Positions 46,894-59,699 of a DNA stretch of 64,000 nucleotides are shown piece after piece (the first letter of the stretch is position 1; the number at the start of each line of letters is the position of its first letter). The stretch lies in contig MNCI01008733.1 in assembly GCA_015680685.1 (NCBI GenBank), forward strand, positions 73,045 to 137,044, given 5' to 3'. The DNA is from Gnetum montanum. Taxonomy: Eukaryota; Streptophyta; Gnetopsida; Gnetales; Gnetaceae. The notes under the pieces were generated by a model. That model was given only the letters and a program-made list of their open reading frames with translations. It was not told the origin of the DNA and searched no databases. A program made the position numbers and the translations under genes.

Positions 46894-48582
46894 GGTAGGA
46901 CCAGCTAGGTGGGCTCTTAATTCCATAACTTCAGTAGCCAAGAATTGATTTTCAATTCTGGCTATTTCAAGTTGGGCATTGGCGATGATGTACTTGCCCC
47001 TAGCCTCAAGTAGTTTTGAATGGATTACTATGATGGTGTTTGGAAGATTAAAGATCTCTAGAACTAATTTCCTAGTTCCCACTAGTTGGTCCAACATTTC
47101 TTCATGTTGGGCTACACTAAATCTTCCACTTGCTACTCTTGTAGATGTTTCCATGTCCCTAAGTGTAGCAACATCTGGCATAGAGGTCATAGGAGGATTG
47201 AGTGCTTCTATCACTATATTAGCCATCACTTCTATAGTTTTTTTCTATCCTTGGTGTTGCATCACCAACATAGTTGTGCCCTCATCCTTCTCTAGGCACA
47301 GCAAAAAAGTTGTGGCATTCCTAGAGATCTCTCAAAATTATTGTTGTCATTAAAGGAACAACATTACTTCTTGGGTGTTAGGATTTGATCTCGTGGGAAC
47401 TTGCATTATTTGGCTAGAACATAGTGGATTAGCCCCCTCCATCCTATTGATGGTTCTTATCACTTGATTGAGATGGCTCAATGTTGGTTAATAGATGGAG
47501 GGTTCACCACCACTTGATCTTGCCTACTACTACTATAGGATTTGCTCATAGAGTTCACTCAAGCACTCAGTGGCAACATGGGCCTTTGACATTATTTCAT
47601 GAGTGGGTGGTGGTGGTGGTTTCTCCTCTTCTTGTACTTTTGGCAGCACCTTGTCTTTCATCATTTCTACCTAAGAGGAGGTAAGAGCATGCTAAAGATT
47701 ATCATTTTAATAGTAAGCTATTCCTTCCCTTTTGCACAATTTGCTAAAGAAGAAAGAGAATGAGAGTGCCTTTCTTCCATGCTCATTTTCCTTGAAGTGA
47801 TTTTTGATCTCTAAATAGATCACTTGTGGGAGATTTACCAAGAATTTTCCCATCAAAGTAGCACATGCACAGGTAGAGAAGATTGTCACTTTGCTTGGCT
47901 TCACTATTGGATTGAGATGATAGGTCATGATTTTGAAATACACTCTCTCTGCCTTAGTGAGCACACCATACTCCTTACAATCAATCCTATAGCATCACTA
48001 AATCCACTTCATCTTCACCTCTACCTTTGCTTGTGTTGAGATCTCTACCAAAGATGCCCTAGTTTTTGGTAACTCAAGGGCCTGAGAGATGGCCTTCATT
48101 GAGTAGGACACACTAATTTTCTTGATCTTCATAGTGGTATCATCTTGCCTATTATTTCATAAGAGGAATGTTTCCTCATGTACCATTCTCCACAAGAAGT
48201 AAGAATGGGTCACATGGGAGAATTCTGCAGTTGAGTTTTGACTTCTTCTAAGTAAATTCCAAGAAAGGACCAAAGTTCAGCTCTTAGAGAACTAAACTTT
48301 GGATCTCGTCTGGATGAATTTTCCTAAGGGAGGTATCTATCAAAGTGACCTCAAGATTTTTCCTCGGTGCTAGTGCCTCACCCTAGTGGGATTGCTCTAT
48401 TTTAGCTTTGAGAATCTAATGAATAGATTTCACTTTATGCTCCTCTTGAAGAGGTCCCTTGCATGTATTTTAACTACTTGTCCCTGGGACTACTTTAGTT
48501 TTTTGCCCCTTCTAGTTCTTGGCCACTTATCCCTTGGTTGGAATAGTCCTACCTCTACCCCATGTTTAGGTCTTGGTTCCAT
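46894..48582 (-). pseudogene. Element E third ORF, truncated
   Basis: ATG at 48582-48580 (MEPRPKHG) is at the same place as in A and C. The N-terminal half includes KIKKISVSYSMKAISQALEL and ERVYFKIMTYHLNPIVKPSK, then FLVNLPQVIYLEIKNHFKEN and KLCKREGIAYY. The C-terminal part (47229-46894) is an uninterrupted coiled-coil-like stretch: QHEEMLDQLVGTRKLVLEIF and ARGKYIIANAQLEIARIENQ. The last third of the ORF is missing. This copy gives the clearest view of the coiled-coil segment. Function unknown. Confidence 0.7.
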
Positions 48583-50596
48583 CTATAATCACAACATGAT
48601 CAGACATTAGCATTTGATGTGTAACATAGATCACTTGGATACCTTATGTCTTTTGATCTATTACACTTCAACTATGTTGTGATTATGGTAGATTGATTAT
48701 CTTAGTATTATTTTACTTAGATGGCTACCAAAGTTCATTGGAAAGGTTTAACTCTCACAGATTAGTGATTTTAATATTATTTTATTAGTTAAGTCTTGTG
48801 GAAGTTAGAAAATTCTCAAAAACAATTTCATCAAAAACCTAGGGTTTGTGGCCCCCATGACGTAAAGCTCAGCTCCAATAGCTATAGGAATGAAGAATGG
48901 GGTTAATCGAAGAAGTGTTGTGAAAGTTATGGGCTTTGGAATGTTCTAAGCTCTAAAAAAAGTAAAAACCCCTTCCTCATTTGAAAGAAAATGGCAAAAA
49001 ATTCACTAAGTGTTCATAGTATATGTAGACTTATAGTGTTGCATTGATGGGATGATGTTGAGCTATGTTGATGGGGTTATGTCAAGTTGTGTTGATGTGG
49101 TTTCATCGATGCAACTGTAGGTCAAAATTTTTCACCATTAAACATGTAGAAAAAAGAAAGAGTTTTAACATAAAATTGAAGTTCATAGGGAGCTAGAAAA
49201 GCCAACATCATGAAGGAATGCTTGAAGAGGGTAAGAATATGCACAAAAAGGAGATTTAATTAGGAGAAACTTAGCTAAGGAGTTGAAAATTGGTTGGGAT
49301 TGATGTGGAATGCATAAGATTTGAAAGTAAAAATTCCTAAGAGATGAGGAACTTAACCAATCCAACTAAGGAGTATGCAAGTGGGTTCTCCTCATAATAG
49401 GGTCATGCCCTTGATGCCCTTGCATGCCCTGAAACTAAGAAGTCCATGGACCCTGTGGATGATTAATGGTCAAGGTTAGTTGAGGACCAAATCACTAAAG
49501 AAACCATTAGAGAAATTTGATAGTATCAAACAAATACATTGAAACAAACATGAGGAAGGTAGTCAGGTGAGTGATGGAGAGCATAGGTGGATGAGAGTGT
49601 AGAATGAAGTCCTATATCATGATCCCATGAAATCCCCTATGGACTATGTTGTTAATATGACCTAATAAAATGCATCCTTAGTTTGAATTAATACCAACCA
49701 CTTTCAATGACTTTGCATTAATACTCTTAAACTAGTCCATCCTCCAAGGTGCAAGAATATCCCCATAGATTAATCACCATTCCAAAGAGAGAAGAAAAGA
49801 GAACCAAGAAGTGAGAGGGGCCTTAGTTAGAGGGATGCCTTCAGGCATGGGTAACATGTCTTTCTAACCCCATAACCAGTGCTTGTAGCCTATTATTGAG
49901 TTTAAGGGATGTGCTTTGAATTTTCATTATTATTATCTTTTTCTCTCCATTTTTAATATTTTCTATTTTTATTTTTAATGGGAACCACACCATGCAAAGA
50001 CTTAGCTTCTTGTTATTGATCAACATAAGAATTGCAAAGGACCTATGAAGATATAGATGCATTCTAAAAGATAGGCAACTACAAAAAATTATTAAATCCC
50101 CTTGAAATCACATCATTGTCTATCCATTTAATCCATTCCAAGTTTCAAAACAATCAAGGTCACAAATTCATTATAAGTTTCATTTAAGAAGGGACCTCAT
50201 ATTTTCAAAACAAAGGAACACCATAGAGTTATGTGGATTGGTGGTAGACATGGACTCATTACCTATTATCATGAAAAGGAATCATGTCTTAGTTATTAAT
50301 ATCAAAATTCAAATATAGAATCTTGACATTCATAATCAAATAACATTATAAAGTATAAACCACCATTAATTGATAGCTATAGCTACACGAAGTCCTAGCA
50401 GTAATAAAGAAAAAGGAGAAAAATTTAAGAAAAACAAAAAGAAAATAAAGTAAAATATAGAAAAAATTGAAAAGTATTTAAGGAAATGGAAAGCATATGA
50501 AGAATAGTGTAAAACAAAAAATGAAAAAGTACTTATTAGTTGTTGGTTTTAAGATGTGAGATCTTTCCCATCACTAAGCTCATAACCAGGACAAGG
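48583..50596 (-). other. Element E non-coding spacer
   Basis: Aligns with 9173-11230 of A and 54529-56600 of C. Contains GTGGCCCCCATGAC near 48850 and the conserved block at 49818-49890. No coding frame. Confidence 0.6.
49818..49890. other. Conserved non-coding block, copy E
   Basis: GGGGCCTTAGTTAGAGGG, AGGCATGGGTAACATGTCTT, CCATAACCAGTGCTTGTAGC in the same order and spacing as the other three copies. Confidence 0.6.
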
Positions 50597-50601
50597 ACTA
50601 A

Positions 50602-51441
50602 CGATGAGTAGTGAAGGGTACCCCTACATCCAACCATATGAATCACAAAGTGCTCATGTGTGATCTAGTCAAATTCCATGGACTCTCTAGTTTCTAGTGT
50701 AGTAGTCTTCTAGGAAGTCAATTTTACCCTAATGGTTATTCATTATCTTCCCAATTACACTTGTCAAGTACAAAGGTATAGTTAAGTGTAATCAAGGCAT
50801 ATGATTTTTATCATTTTATGTTTTATGTCCTTTGGAGCTTAAATAGAGAGAAAAAATTATTTAATGACAGATTTGATTTAACTAACTAACTGATCTCTAA
50901 CTAGTCCTAACATAAGCATCTAGTCCCACTTTCCCTACATGTGCTAAACCCATATCTCCACTAATGGGTTACCAAGTGCTACGCTACTAGATGTATCAAG
51001 TAATAATGCTACTAGGATTACCAAGTGAATATGTGTTACGCTTGAACTAGAATATTTATGTATTTAATCTATCAAGCTTCTCTTGCTTAATTTTATTAAT
51101 TACTAGAAAACATTAAATAAACAACTAAAAACATTAAATGCACGAATAAAACATCTAAACTATTTGAAATGTTACAAGGTTTATTAAGAAGCTCATATTT
51201 ATTGTCATATACATTGTCATCCTCAGGTACAACAATGCTTGAATAAAGATCTATACACTTAATGACTCCTATTGCAAGCACTCAAGAAAATATTCTAACT
51301 TTCAAATAAAAAAACTGCAAGAGCTTTGCTACTACTATGATTTTTTTTTACCATAAATGCAACTGGTGAGTGTGTATTTATATGTAAGAATAGACCTTGC
51401 ATTGATGGGGCCTCATCAACGTAGCCAACTATAACTCATCA
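50602..51441 (-). repeat. 3' LTR of element C
   Basis: Starts CGATGAGTAGTGAAGG (first T changed to C) and ends AACTCATCA. TATAAATA at 51382-51375 on the minus strand. Followed by TATCACCATGAC, the decayed polypurine end. Confidence 0.9.
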
Positions 51442-51639
51442 TATCACCATGACTAAATGAAAACTCATCCTTGAGTTCTTTTACAACATTGGAAAGGTAT
51501 GGGATTATTGACTAACTCTTAACAAAACAAACTAACTATACAAAACTGAGTTCCTAAGTGTACAGTTCAACACATTACAAAAATTGTGATGTTCATGACA
51601 CAAAGTTGAACACCATGACATGACTTTGTAAAATTTTGA

Positions 51640-54528
51640 CAGCACTTCCATTGATGACATGAAGGTGGTAGAGAAGATCAAATAGTCCCAGGTGCTGAAG
51701 GTTCTTGAGGCTTTGAAGGACCTTCACAAGCTTTAGGCATGTGCAATGGTTGAGGCATTTGTGGCTATTCTACTACTGTTGCAACTTCTAGTGGGAGGCG
51801 AAAAGCATCTAACAAGGCTTTCATTTTCTCCTCCTTACTCCTAGGATCATGCATGATCCACATAGCTTCATTAATGTGGGCTAAAATGGGCACATCCTAA
51901 GGACAAGGAATTGTTGAGAATAGCTCCTTGGCATTGATGAACTAGGTAGTGAATTATTTGTGCTTGATGTCAAATGCTTTGAGTACATCTTTTAGCTCCT
52001 AGTAATCATTCATTCTCTTAGTCAAGTTCTTGTCAGTTGATGATTGATTATTGAATCATGACCTTAGAACTTTGAGTTTAGCGTTTGCCATCTTAAGCTT
52101 TTCCTTAGTTTCCTTATGGTGCTTGAACTTGGCCTCGTATAGCAAGTATGAGCTAGGCACCTACTTTTTGAGTTCTGGCCATGACCATCTAATGATCAGC
52201 ATCATTAGGTTTTCATAGCAAATATTGGCCAATTCCATATACTATGTCATTTCTTCAATTTTCAACTCCTTTAAGTGGATCTTCGCTCTATTATAGGCAT
52301 CTATTCCATCAATGATGGGCTACCATACCTCTTTTCCTTGCTAGAGTTGTTGGAGGACCTCATTTAATTTTTCCTTAGCCATTTTAATATGCTTCTCATT
52401 TACTTCCTTCTATAGGCTGACCTAATCTCTATAGTAATTCTTAACTCTTTCATATTTGAGAGCCTCATTTTTCTAGGTAGTAATCTCAATGGTAGATTTC
52501 TGTTGTAAGGCTCAAACTTTCTCCATAGATAGATTATGAATTTTTATGGCCAATTTCCTTAATTCTATGTTTACCTTGTGAGTTGCTCCTATTTTTAATG
52601 AATGAGTTCCTGTATCTATTGTTTTTGTGCATCAACATTGCACATGCAATGATTTTCTATGATTAGTAATTTATTTTCTTAGCACATTTGAACCAATTTT
52701 TTTTAACTAAGTAGATTTTTGATTTTACTATGCACTGGTTGAATATGGTCATCACCATTTCCTCCTTAGCTTGTTCTCATCATCGTTGAAGCTATTGAAA
52801 AGCATCATCTCTGGTTATTGCTATGTTAAGGAGTGTGAGATCAAAAAAATAGGCATATAATTTGGCAACTTCCATGGCCAATTGTTGCTTTTGTGCTTGA
52901 GCCATTTCAAGTTGTTCTTCCAAAATGATGCATTTTCGCTATGCTTCCGACAACTTTGACTAGGTTGTACTAATGTTGTTTAGAAAATCAAAGATATCTA
53001 GAATTGCTTGCTTCGTTTCCACCAGTTAGTCCAACAACTCTTTGTGCTAGGCTACATTCAATCTTTCACTGATCATGCTTATAAACATTTACATGTCTTG
53101 AAGTGTAGATATGTCTAGTACAAACATCATAGGTGTGTTAAATGCTTCTGTGATTCAATAAGCAACTACTTCAGTAGCAGTCTCCTACCCTTGGTGTTGC
53201 ATCACCAATACAGTTGCTCCCTTGCCCTTCTCCAAGCACATCAAAAAGGAGGTGACATTCCTAGAGATTTCTAGGAATAAATTATGTTGAGATAGAGACA
53301 CCATCACCTCATGGCACTAGGATTTGATCTCATGGGAAACTGCATTCATTGGGAAAATAATATTAGTCCACCTCTTTCCATCTTACTAGTTGTTCGAGCC
53401 ACCTCATTAAGGTGACTCATCATAGGTTGATATATAGATAGGTCTTTGCCACTCATTCCTACACACTACTCCTACTCACATAAGAGTTGTTCTCAGATTT
53501 CATGTAAGCACTCAATGGCTATATAGGAGTCTAGTGTTTTTTTTTAAGTAGGTATTAAAGGTGGTGGTTGCTGCTCCTCTTATTTAGACATAGTAGATGT
53601 CTTGTCCTTCATCATTTCAGATCATGAGGCTATAGGAGAATGCTTGATCTTTTCATTTGCATAGCAGACAATCCTTGCCCTTTTGCAATGTTTTTTGATG
53701 AGGCATGGAGATTGTAGGGTTTTCTTTTCATGTTCATTCTCTTTAAAGCACTTCTTAGTCTCTAAATAGATCAATTGTGGAAGGTTCACCAAAAATCTCC
53801 TACTTAGCACGATGCATGCTCAGGCAGAAAAGGTAGTCACCTTGTTGGGCCTCATCCTTAGATTGAGGTGATAAGCTACTATCTTAAAGTATATGTGTTC
53901 TACTAGTATGAGTACACTGAATTCCTTATAGTCAACCTCATAACACCATTGGGTCCACTTATTTTTGGCCTTAGGGTAAGCTTTTGTAGACATCTCTACT
54001 AATTGTGTTCCAAAATTAGGCAAGCCAAGAACTTTTTTGATAACTTCAGCTGAGTAGGACACTTGGATGTTCTTGACCTTCACTGTGGAGCCTACCATTC
54101 TATTTTTCTAGAAGAGGTACATCTCTCCCATTTATTACTTCCCCCTAAAATTGATGATTGGCCACATGAGAGAGATTTGCAATTGTGTTTTCATGTTTGC
54201 TAGAGAATGCTCTAAAAATGATCCAAAGTTCAATTCTTGGATAGCTAAGTGTTGGATATCACAAGGCATGATGGTGTTGAGGTAGGCTTATGTCAGTATG
54301 ACTTCAAACCTTGATATGGATCCTAGTGTTTCCCCATGCTGCGATTGTTTTGTTGCAACTTCTTCTTTGGGAATCTATCAAATAGATTCCACTTTGGGCT
54401 TCTCTTGAAGACGTCCCATTACATGGGTTTCTTCTTGCTAAACTTGGGCCTATTCTTATTGGCCCCTTTTAGGTCTTCCTTATTTGTGATGGTCCTCCCT
54501 CTTGCATTCATTTTCGTCTTTGCACCAT
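51640..54528 (-). pseudogene. Element C third ORF, degraded
   Basis: ATG at 54528-54526 (MVQRRKMNARG). An open part at 54098-53820 reads NIQVSYSAEVIKKVLGLPNF, KNKWTQWCYEVDYKEFSVLI and IYFKIVAYHLNLRMRPNKVT; after one stop, FLVNLPQLIYLETKKCFKEN and HCKRARIVCYANEKI. The pattern (LGLP block, W-x-CYEVD block, HLN-R--K block, then a short helical block) matches A and E. It recalls the uncharacterised plant transposon-associated domain; that match is from memory and needs a profile search. The C-terminal half is coiled-coil-like with many stops. The 3' end is uncertain. Confidence 0.65.
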
Positions 54529-56695
54529 CTATAATCATGACATGACTATGGGTTAGAAATTGTTGTGTAACATGAAACAATTGGGATATCTCATCTCCTT
54601 GGAATAGTTACACTTGGATAAGTTGTGATTATGGCTGATTTAATCAATTTTAATCATTATTTTATATGTGTTTTAATATTAATAAGTCATTTTGGAGGAT
54701 TTTGGAAGGGTTAACTCTAAAAAATTGATGGTTTCATATCATGGTATTCATTAACCCTTTAGGGAAGTTAGAAAAATTGTCAAAAATTTTCATCAAAAAC
54801 CTTAAGGTTTGTGGCCCCCATGATAAAGAGCTTACCTCCAGTAGCTACAGGATCAAAGAATGAAGTGATGTGGAAAAATAGTTGGAAAGTTATGGGCTTT
54901 GAAAAATGGCAAAAACTCCCCTCTTGTTACGAAGAAAATGACAAAAAATTGCAAAGTATGCATTAGTATATATAGAGTTTTTAGCTTGTGTTGACTAGGC
55001 CTAGTTGTTGGGGTTGGTTGCATCGACTAGGCCTAGTCGATGTGGTTGTAGATCACCATTGACTTTTGTTGACTTTCATTGACTTTGCTAAAACATTGAA
55101 AATATAAGGAGTTTTCAAGTGAAATTGTAGTCAAATGGAAGCCTAGAAAGTTACGAACATGAGGAAAATAGTAGAAGAGGATGCTGAAGCTCAAAAAATT
55201 AAAAAATTTAAGAAAATGGTTTAGAGAATGAATTTAATGAGAGTTTAAGAAGCACAAAACAGGATACACAATGAAATATGTCAAAGATAGGATTATAGCG
55301 ATGTCTAAGCTAAGGGACCTAACTATCCAAACTAAGAGATATGTAAGTGGGTCCTCACCATAGCAAGCACATGTCCTTTTTACCCTTGCATAACCTCAAC
55401 TATGGAGTCCATGGGCCCTACAATCAATTTAATGGTCATGAAAAGTTAAGGACCAACCCAGAAGAATCTATCCAAGAATTCCAATATATCAAACTAAGAC
55501 ATCGAGCATGACACAAAAACTAGTAGTGAGATGAGTTATGGCAACATCGGTGGATGATTAAGAAGGTGGGATGGAATCTTGAATTGAGATCATAAGAAGT
55601 CCCTTGTGGAATTTGTGTTTAAAATGACCTAAGAAAATCCATCCTTAGTCCAAACCAAAACCAGCCTCTTTCGGTGACTTTGCATTGCGACTCCAAGACC
55701 GATCCACCTCCTCGAGACACAAGAGTGCTCCCACAAAACAATCACCATTCCATAAAGAGAAGAAAGGAGAAGTAAGAACTGAGAGAGGGCCTTAGTTAGA
55801 GGGGACGTTTAGGCATGGGTAACATGTCTTTCTAGTCCCATAAGCTATGCTTGTAGCTTGTTTATTTGTCTAAGAAGTGTTCTTTGAATTCCTATTATGT
55901 CTTTTTTCTTTTTGAATTGGAACCACACCATGCAAAGAATTTATTTAACTTCATGCAGTGGTTGACATGGAATGGTATGTAGTCTATGAGAAACACCCAA
56001 GCACTCAAGCAAGTAGAGGAGTAGAAAGAGTATTAAGTCCCCTTGAAGTCACACATTATACAAAACGTTGAATCCTTCCTAAGTCTAGAAACTATAAGGT
56101 CACAAAGTTATTAAAAGTTTCTTTAATGAAAGGAACCTCAAAATTCAAAAATAAGGAAAACCATAGAGTTTTTGGATGGGTGGATGATGTGGACTCACTA
56201 CCTGTTCCATGAAAAATAAACCATGCCATAGTTATCAAATGTCAGAATTCAAGAATAGAAACCATACACTAACAAATCATGACATTAAGTACAAATAATC
56301 ATTAGCAAACAACAATAGTGACATTGTGTCCTACAGTAATAAATCACTTTTATTAGAAAAATAGTGAAAATTCATACACAAAAATAAAATAAAATAAGTA
56401 GAGTATATAAAAAATATAAAATATTATAGAAAGATAAAACACACTAATGATGTTGTAAAATAAAAATCTAGAAAATGGATAAAAATCAACAAAGTGTAAT
56501 ACAAAAATTTCTTAAAAAAAAGATGAAAAAAGGGTGAAAAAATAAGGAGCCATGTGTGTGATTAGTATGGGTGGCCATCTCGCCCACAACTAGGTTGGAA
56601 GGATGAGATTCGAAAAATTGAACATGGATGTCCATCTGTTGAGGTATTTGTTGCATTGGCTTGCTTGGGCTCATGGAAAAGCTTTACTTTTTATA
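54529..56695 (-). other. Element C non-coding spacer
   Basis: Same organisation as in A. GTGGCCCCCATGA near 54814, conserved block 55787-55860, and a short shared frame near 56674-56560 (QQIPQQMDIHVQFF, also in A at 11311) that may be chance or a small conserved peptide. No domain recognised. Confidence 0.55.
55787..55860. other. Conserved non-coding block, copy C
   Basis: GGGCCTTAGTTAGAGGGG, AGGCATGGGTAACATGTCTT and TTTCTAGTCCCATAA; the end (GCTATGCTTGTAGC) is slightly diverged. Confidence 0.6.
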
Positions 56696-56699
56696 GCAT

Positions 56700-57400
56700 G
56701 TTATTAATTTATGTTTAAACCCTAAACCTATAAAGTGAGTTCCATTGTTAGAAATTAGTGCATGTGGCATCCCAAACCTATTTACAAAATTTTGTTATAA
56801 AAATCTAGTAGCAGTGGATGATGTACAATCAGTGACAGTTGTTGCTTCTATCCATTTGGTGCAATAGTCAATTACTATGATGATATATGCCTTTTTATTG
56901 GAAATGGGTGTGATGGGACTCATAAAGTCTATGTTCCATATGTCAAAGGGCTCTAGTAGTTGAATCCACTGTTAAGGATCCTCCATTTGAGCGATCATCC
57001 CACCATCTCTTTGGTAGCATTTATAAGATTGGACAAACTAGTGGACATCCCTAAAGATTATAGGCCAATAGTATCCTACCATTAGGATTTTTGTGGCCAT
57101 GCATCTCCCTACATAGTGGCCTCTTCAAGGGTCTTTGTGAGCATATTAGAGAACACGTAGTTGATCTAGATCAGGGACATACCAATGAATCAAGCCATTG
57201 GTGCACACCTTGTAGAGGTATCCATTGATTTCCATGAAGTACTTTGCCAAATGAAGAAATTTTTGTTTCCTTCTAAATCTAGACATTGTGGCATCTCCTA
57301 AGTGAGAAGGTAAGTGTGAATGCCATTGTACAATTTTCTTTCTATGGGAACTTGCTCATTTATTGCTCTTGTAAAGAGGAGTTCATATGAAAATTGATCA
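56700..57400 (-). pseudogene. Element C integrase, 3' half deleted
   Basis: Reads EPFDIWNIDFMSPITPISNK, IDYCTKWIEATTVT and PHALISNNGTHF. The second catalytic Asp is Asn, as in A. Directly after THF the sequence jumps to a KHKLIT-like piece and then to spacer. The segment with the catalytic Glu and the C-terminal region (about 400 bases in A, 11340-11740) is missing. Non-functional by deletion as well as substitution. Confidence 0.85.
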
Positions 57401-57409
57401 GAGAGTGGT

Positions 57410-57950
57410 CTCTCCTCCTCTTTGTTATCCCATATTAACTAAGAGAGGTGGTCAGTGATCACATTCTTAGTCCCTTTTTGACTTATCATTGTGAGATTGA
57501 ATTTCTATAAGATCATGAGCCACTATATGATACGAAGGTTCACCATTGGCTTATTCATTAGGAAGCAGATGGCACTATGATCTATGTGCATAAATACTTT
57601 GTATCCAAGCACATAGTGCTTGAACATTTTGAGAGCATACACAACTACCATTAGTTCTTTCTCAATTGTGGTGTAATTTAACTATGCATCCACAATGCTT
57701 CATCTTACGTAGTGGATGTAATATTAACATTTCTTATCATCCAACTACATAAGCATGATGCCAAAAGTGTAATTAGATGCATCCGTCATTATGTGGAATG
57801 GTCTAAACTAGTCTAGTACCCATAGAAATGGAGTTTCTATGAGTTTTTCCTTCAACTATTGGAATGCCTGGTCACACTTCTTGGTCTAGATGAATGGAGC
57901 ATATTTCTTTGTAAGCTTGACTAATAGCTTTGGAATCTTAGAGAAATTAT
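57410..57950 (-). pseudogene. Element C RNase H, degraded
   Basis: Aligns with the RNase H regions of 0, A and B, including the segment with GCACATAGTGCTTGAAC on the plus strand (the L-HYVL block on the minus strand). Frames are broken repeatedly. Confidence 0.7.
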
Positions 57951-57959
57951 CTATGAATC

Positions 57960-58680
57960 ATTGGTAGTAGCTAGTGTGTCCAAGAAATGATCAAACATCT
58001 TAACTATCTTTAGCTAGCATGTGATTTTTTGGATGACCCTTATTTTTTCTAGGTCTACCTCAAACCTTGCCTAAGTAATTCTATGTCCCAATACTATGCC
58101 TTCTTGGACCATTAAATGGCATTTTTGCTAATTGAGCCTAAGGCTTGTTTCAACACATCTCTTCAGTACTTGGTCAAGGTGACCCAAGGCTTGCTCAAAT
58201 GTAACCTCATAGGTAGAGAAGTCAACCATGAAGAGTTCTACATTGCTACCAATTTTCTATTGGAAAATACTAAGGATCAACTGTTGAAATGTTGTAGGGA
58301 AATTACATAGACGAAATGGCATCTTACAATATGAAAAAGTCCCTCAAGAACTCTTGAATGTTGTCTTGACCTAATCTTCTAGCACAATTTGGATTTGGTT
58401 ATAGCTACTAGAACCATCCAAGAAGCTATAATAGCAATGCCCAGAGATAGTGTCCAACACTTGGTCCAAAAATGGCAATGGGAAATGATCTTTAAATATT
58501 GTCATATTCAATAGCCTAAATTCCATGCAAAGACAACACTTACCACCTTTCTTTGGCATAATTACAAGTGGGCTAATCCACTCACTATTCATGATGGGAT
58601 AAATGAACCACGCCTTGAGGATTTGTTCTATTTCCTCCTTGATGATCTACTTCAATTTGGAATTCAGTCACCTCTATGGT
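57960..58680 (-). pseudogene. Element C reverse transcriptase, catalytic Asp lost
   Basis: Open over 58592-58371: SEWISPLVIMPKKGGKC, LCMEFRLLNMTIFKDHFPLP, FLDQVLDTISGHCYYS and FLDGSSSYNQIQIVLED. The first palm Asp (FLD) is kept. Further on the catalytic box reads ELFMVDFSTY (58243-58214), where the first of the two Asp is Val. One catalytic Asp is therefore lost. Typical gypsy RT order otherwise. Confidence 0.9.
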
Positions 58681-59269
58681 TGCCTTCTTGAATTCATGAT
58701 TGGGTTGGTGTAAATGCAATGCTAGCATATGCTTGGATCAATTTTAGTTAGCTCAGGATATGACCAAGCAAAGGTAGTTGGCCATTTGCTGACTACCTGC
58801 AATAACTTATCTTTTTGTCTAGGAGCGAGATTTGCATTTATGATAACCAACTTTCCATTGTTTAAAAATGCATATTCCATGTTGGTTGCTAGAGTTTTTA
58901 ACTCTAGGAGCTTCTACTTGAAATTATCAGGACTTCCAACTCTTCCCAATAGGTATCATCATCTTCATAATTGAAGAGTTGGTGATGAACTTGCTCATGT
59001 TCATCAATGTAGTTGACATAAGCACATGTCAAGCTCTTAGTAGGTTCCATGCATAGTGTGCTACCATTTGAGTTAGTTGTTAGCCACTAGGTGCCCTCCT
59101 ATTTTGTGGATGCTATGTATAGGAAACTTTGGATATTTGTGTTTTGTGCATACTGATTACATGCCTTAATGTATGTACTTTTGATGGACTAGATATTTTT
59201 CACATAGTTGCACCCATTAATTGTTTTATGTGATGCATGGAGCATGCTTCTTCTCCAACATTCTAAATT

Positions 59270-59590
59270 CATTTCCTTGAAGATTTCCATGGAGAGGTTC
59301 CTAATATCCATTCATGCATCAATTATGCTTAACCATGCTCTTCCCATAATGATGGGGAAGTTACCTTTGCAATTTTCCATCTTGATCACTGAAAAATTGG
59401 TAGGATAGGACCATCCACAAACTATGATCACAATGTCCTTCACTAATCCTACAGGAATAGTGATTGACTGAGCTATCAATTCTAAATGAATGTTGCTCAT
59501 TTTGAGAGGTTGTAGGTTCTAGGCTTTACACATGTCATGGGAGATGAGATTGACACAAGAACTAGAATCAAGAAAAGCCTTGAATGACTC
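59270..59590 (-). pseudogene. Element C protease, active-site Asp retained
   Basis: Reads SFKAFLDSSSCVNLIS near 59585-59538, so the catalytic Asp is present; the expected D-S-G is D-S-S. Then SNIHLELIAQSITIPVGL, IVIIVCGWSYPTNF and NFPIIMGRAWLSIIDA (59360-59312), where the G-R-A-W-L block is the best preserved of the family. Only this copy of the main family keeps the Asp. Confidence 0.8.
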
Positions 59591-59699
59591 ATGTATAGAT
59601 ATTGTAAGTAAATGAGAGGACTTCTTGGGTTAGTTCTTTTCATGGAAAGATTTCCAACCTTGATCCAATCGAAAATAGCATGAGTTAATATCATAGTGC

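Larger units (their letters stand above)
46894..50601 (-). mobile_element. Element E, left part, interrupted by element C
   Basis: Contains part of the third ORF (46894-48582) and the ~2 kb spacer of the same family. No LTR precedes it: the low side joins the plus-strand RT fragment. At 50601 it is cut by element C; the last five bases ACTAA (50597-50601) are C's target duplication. The remainder resumes at 63116. Confidence 0.75.
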
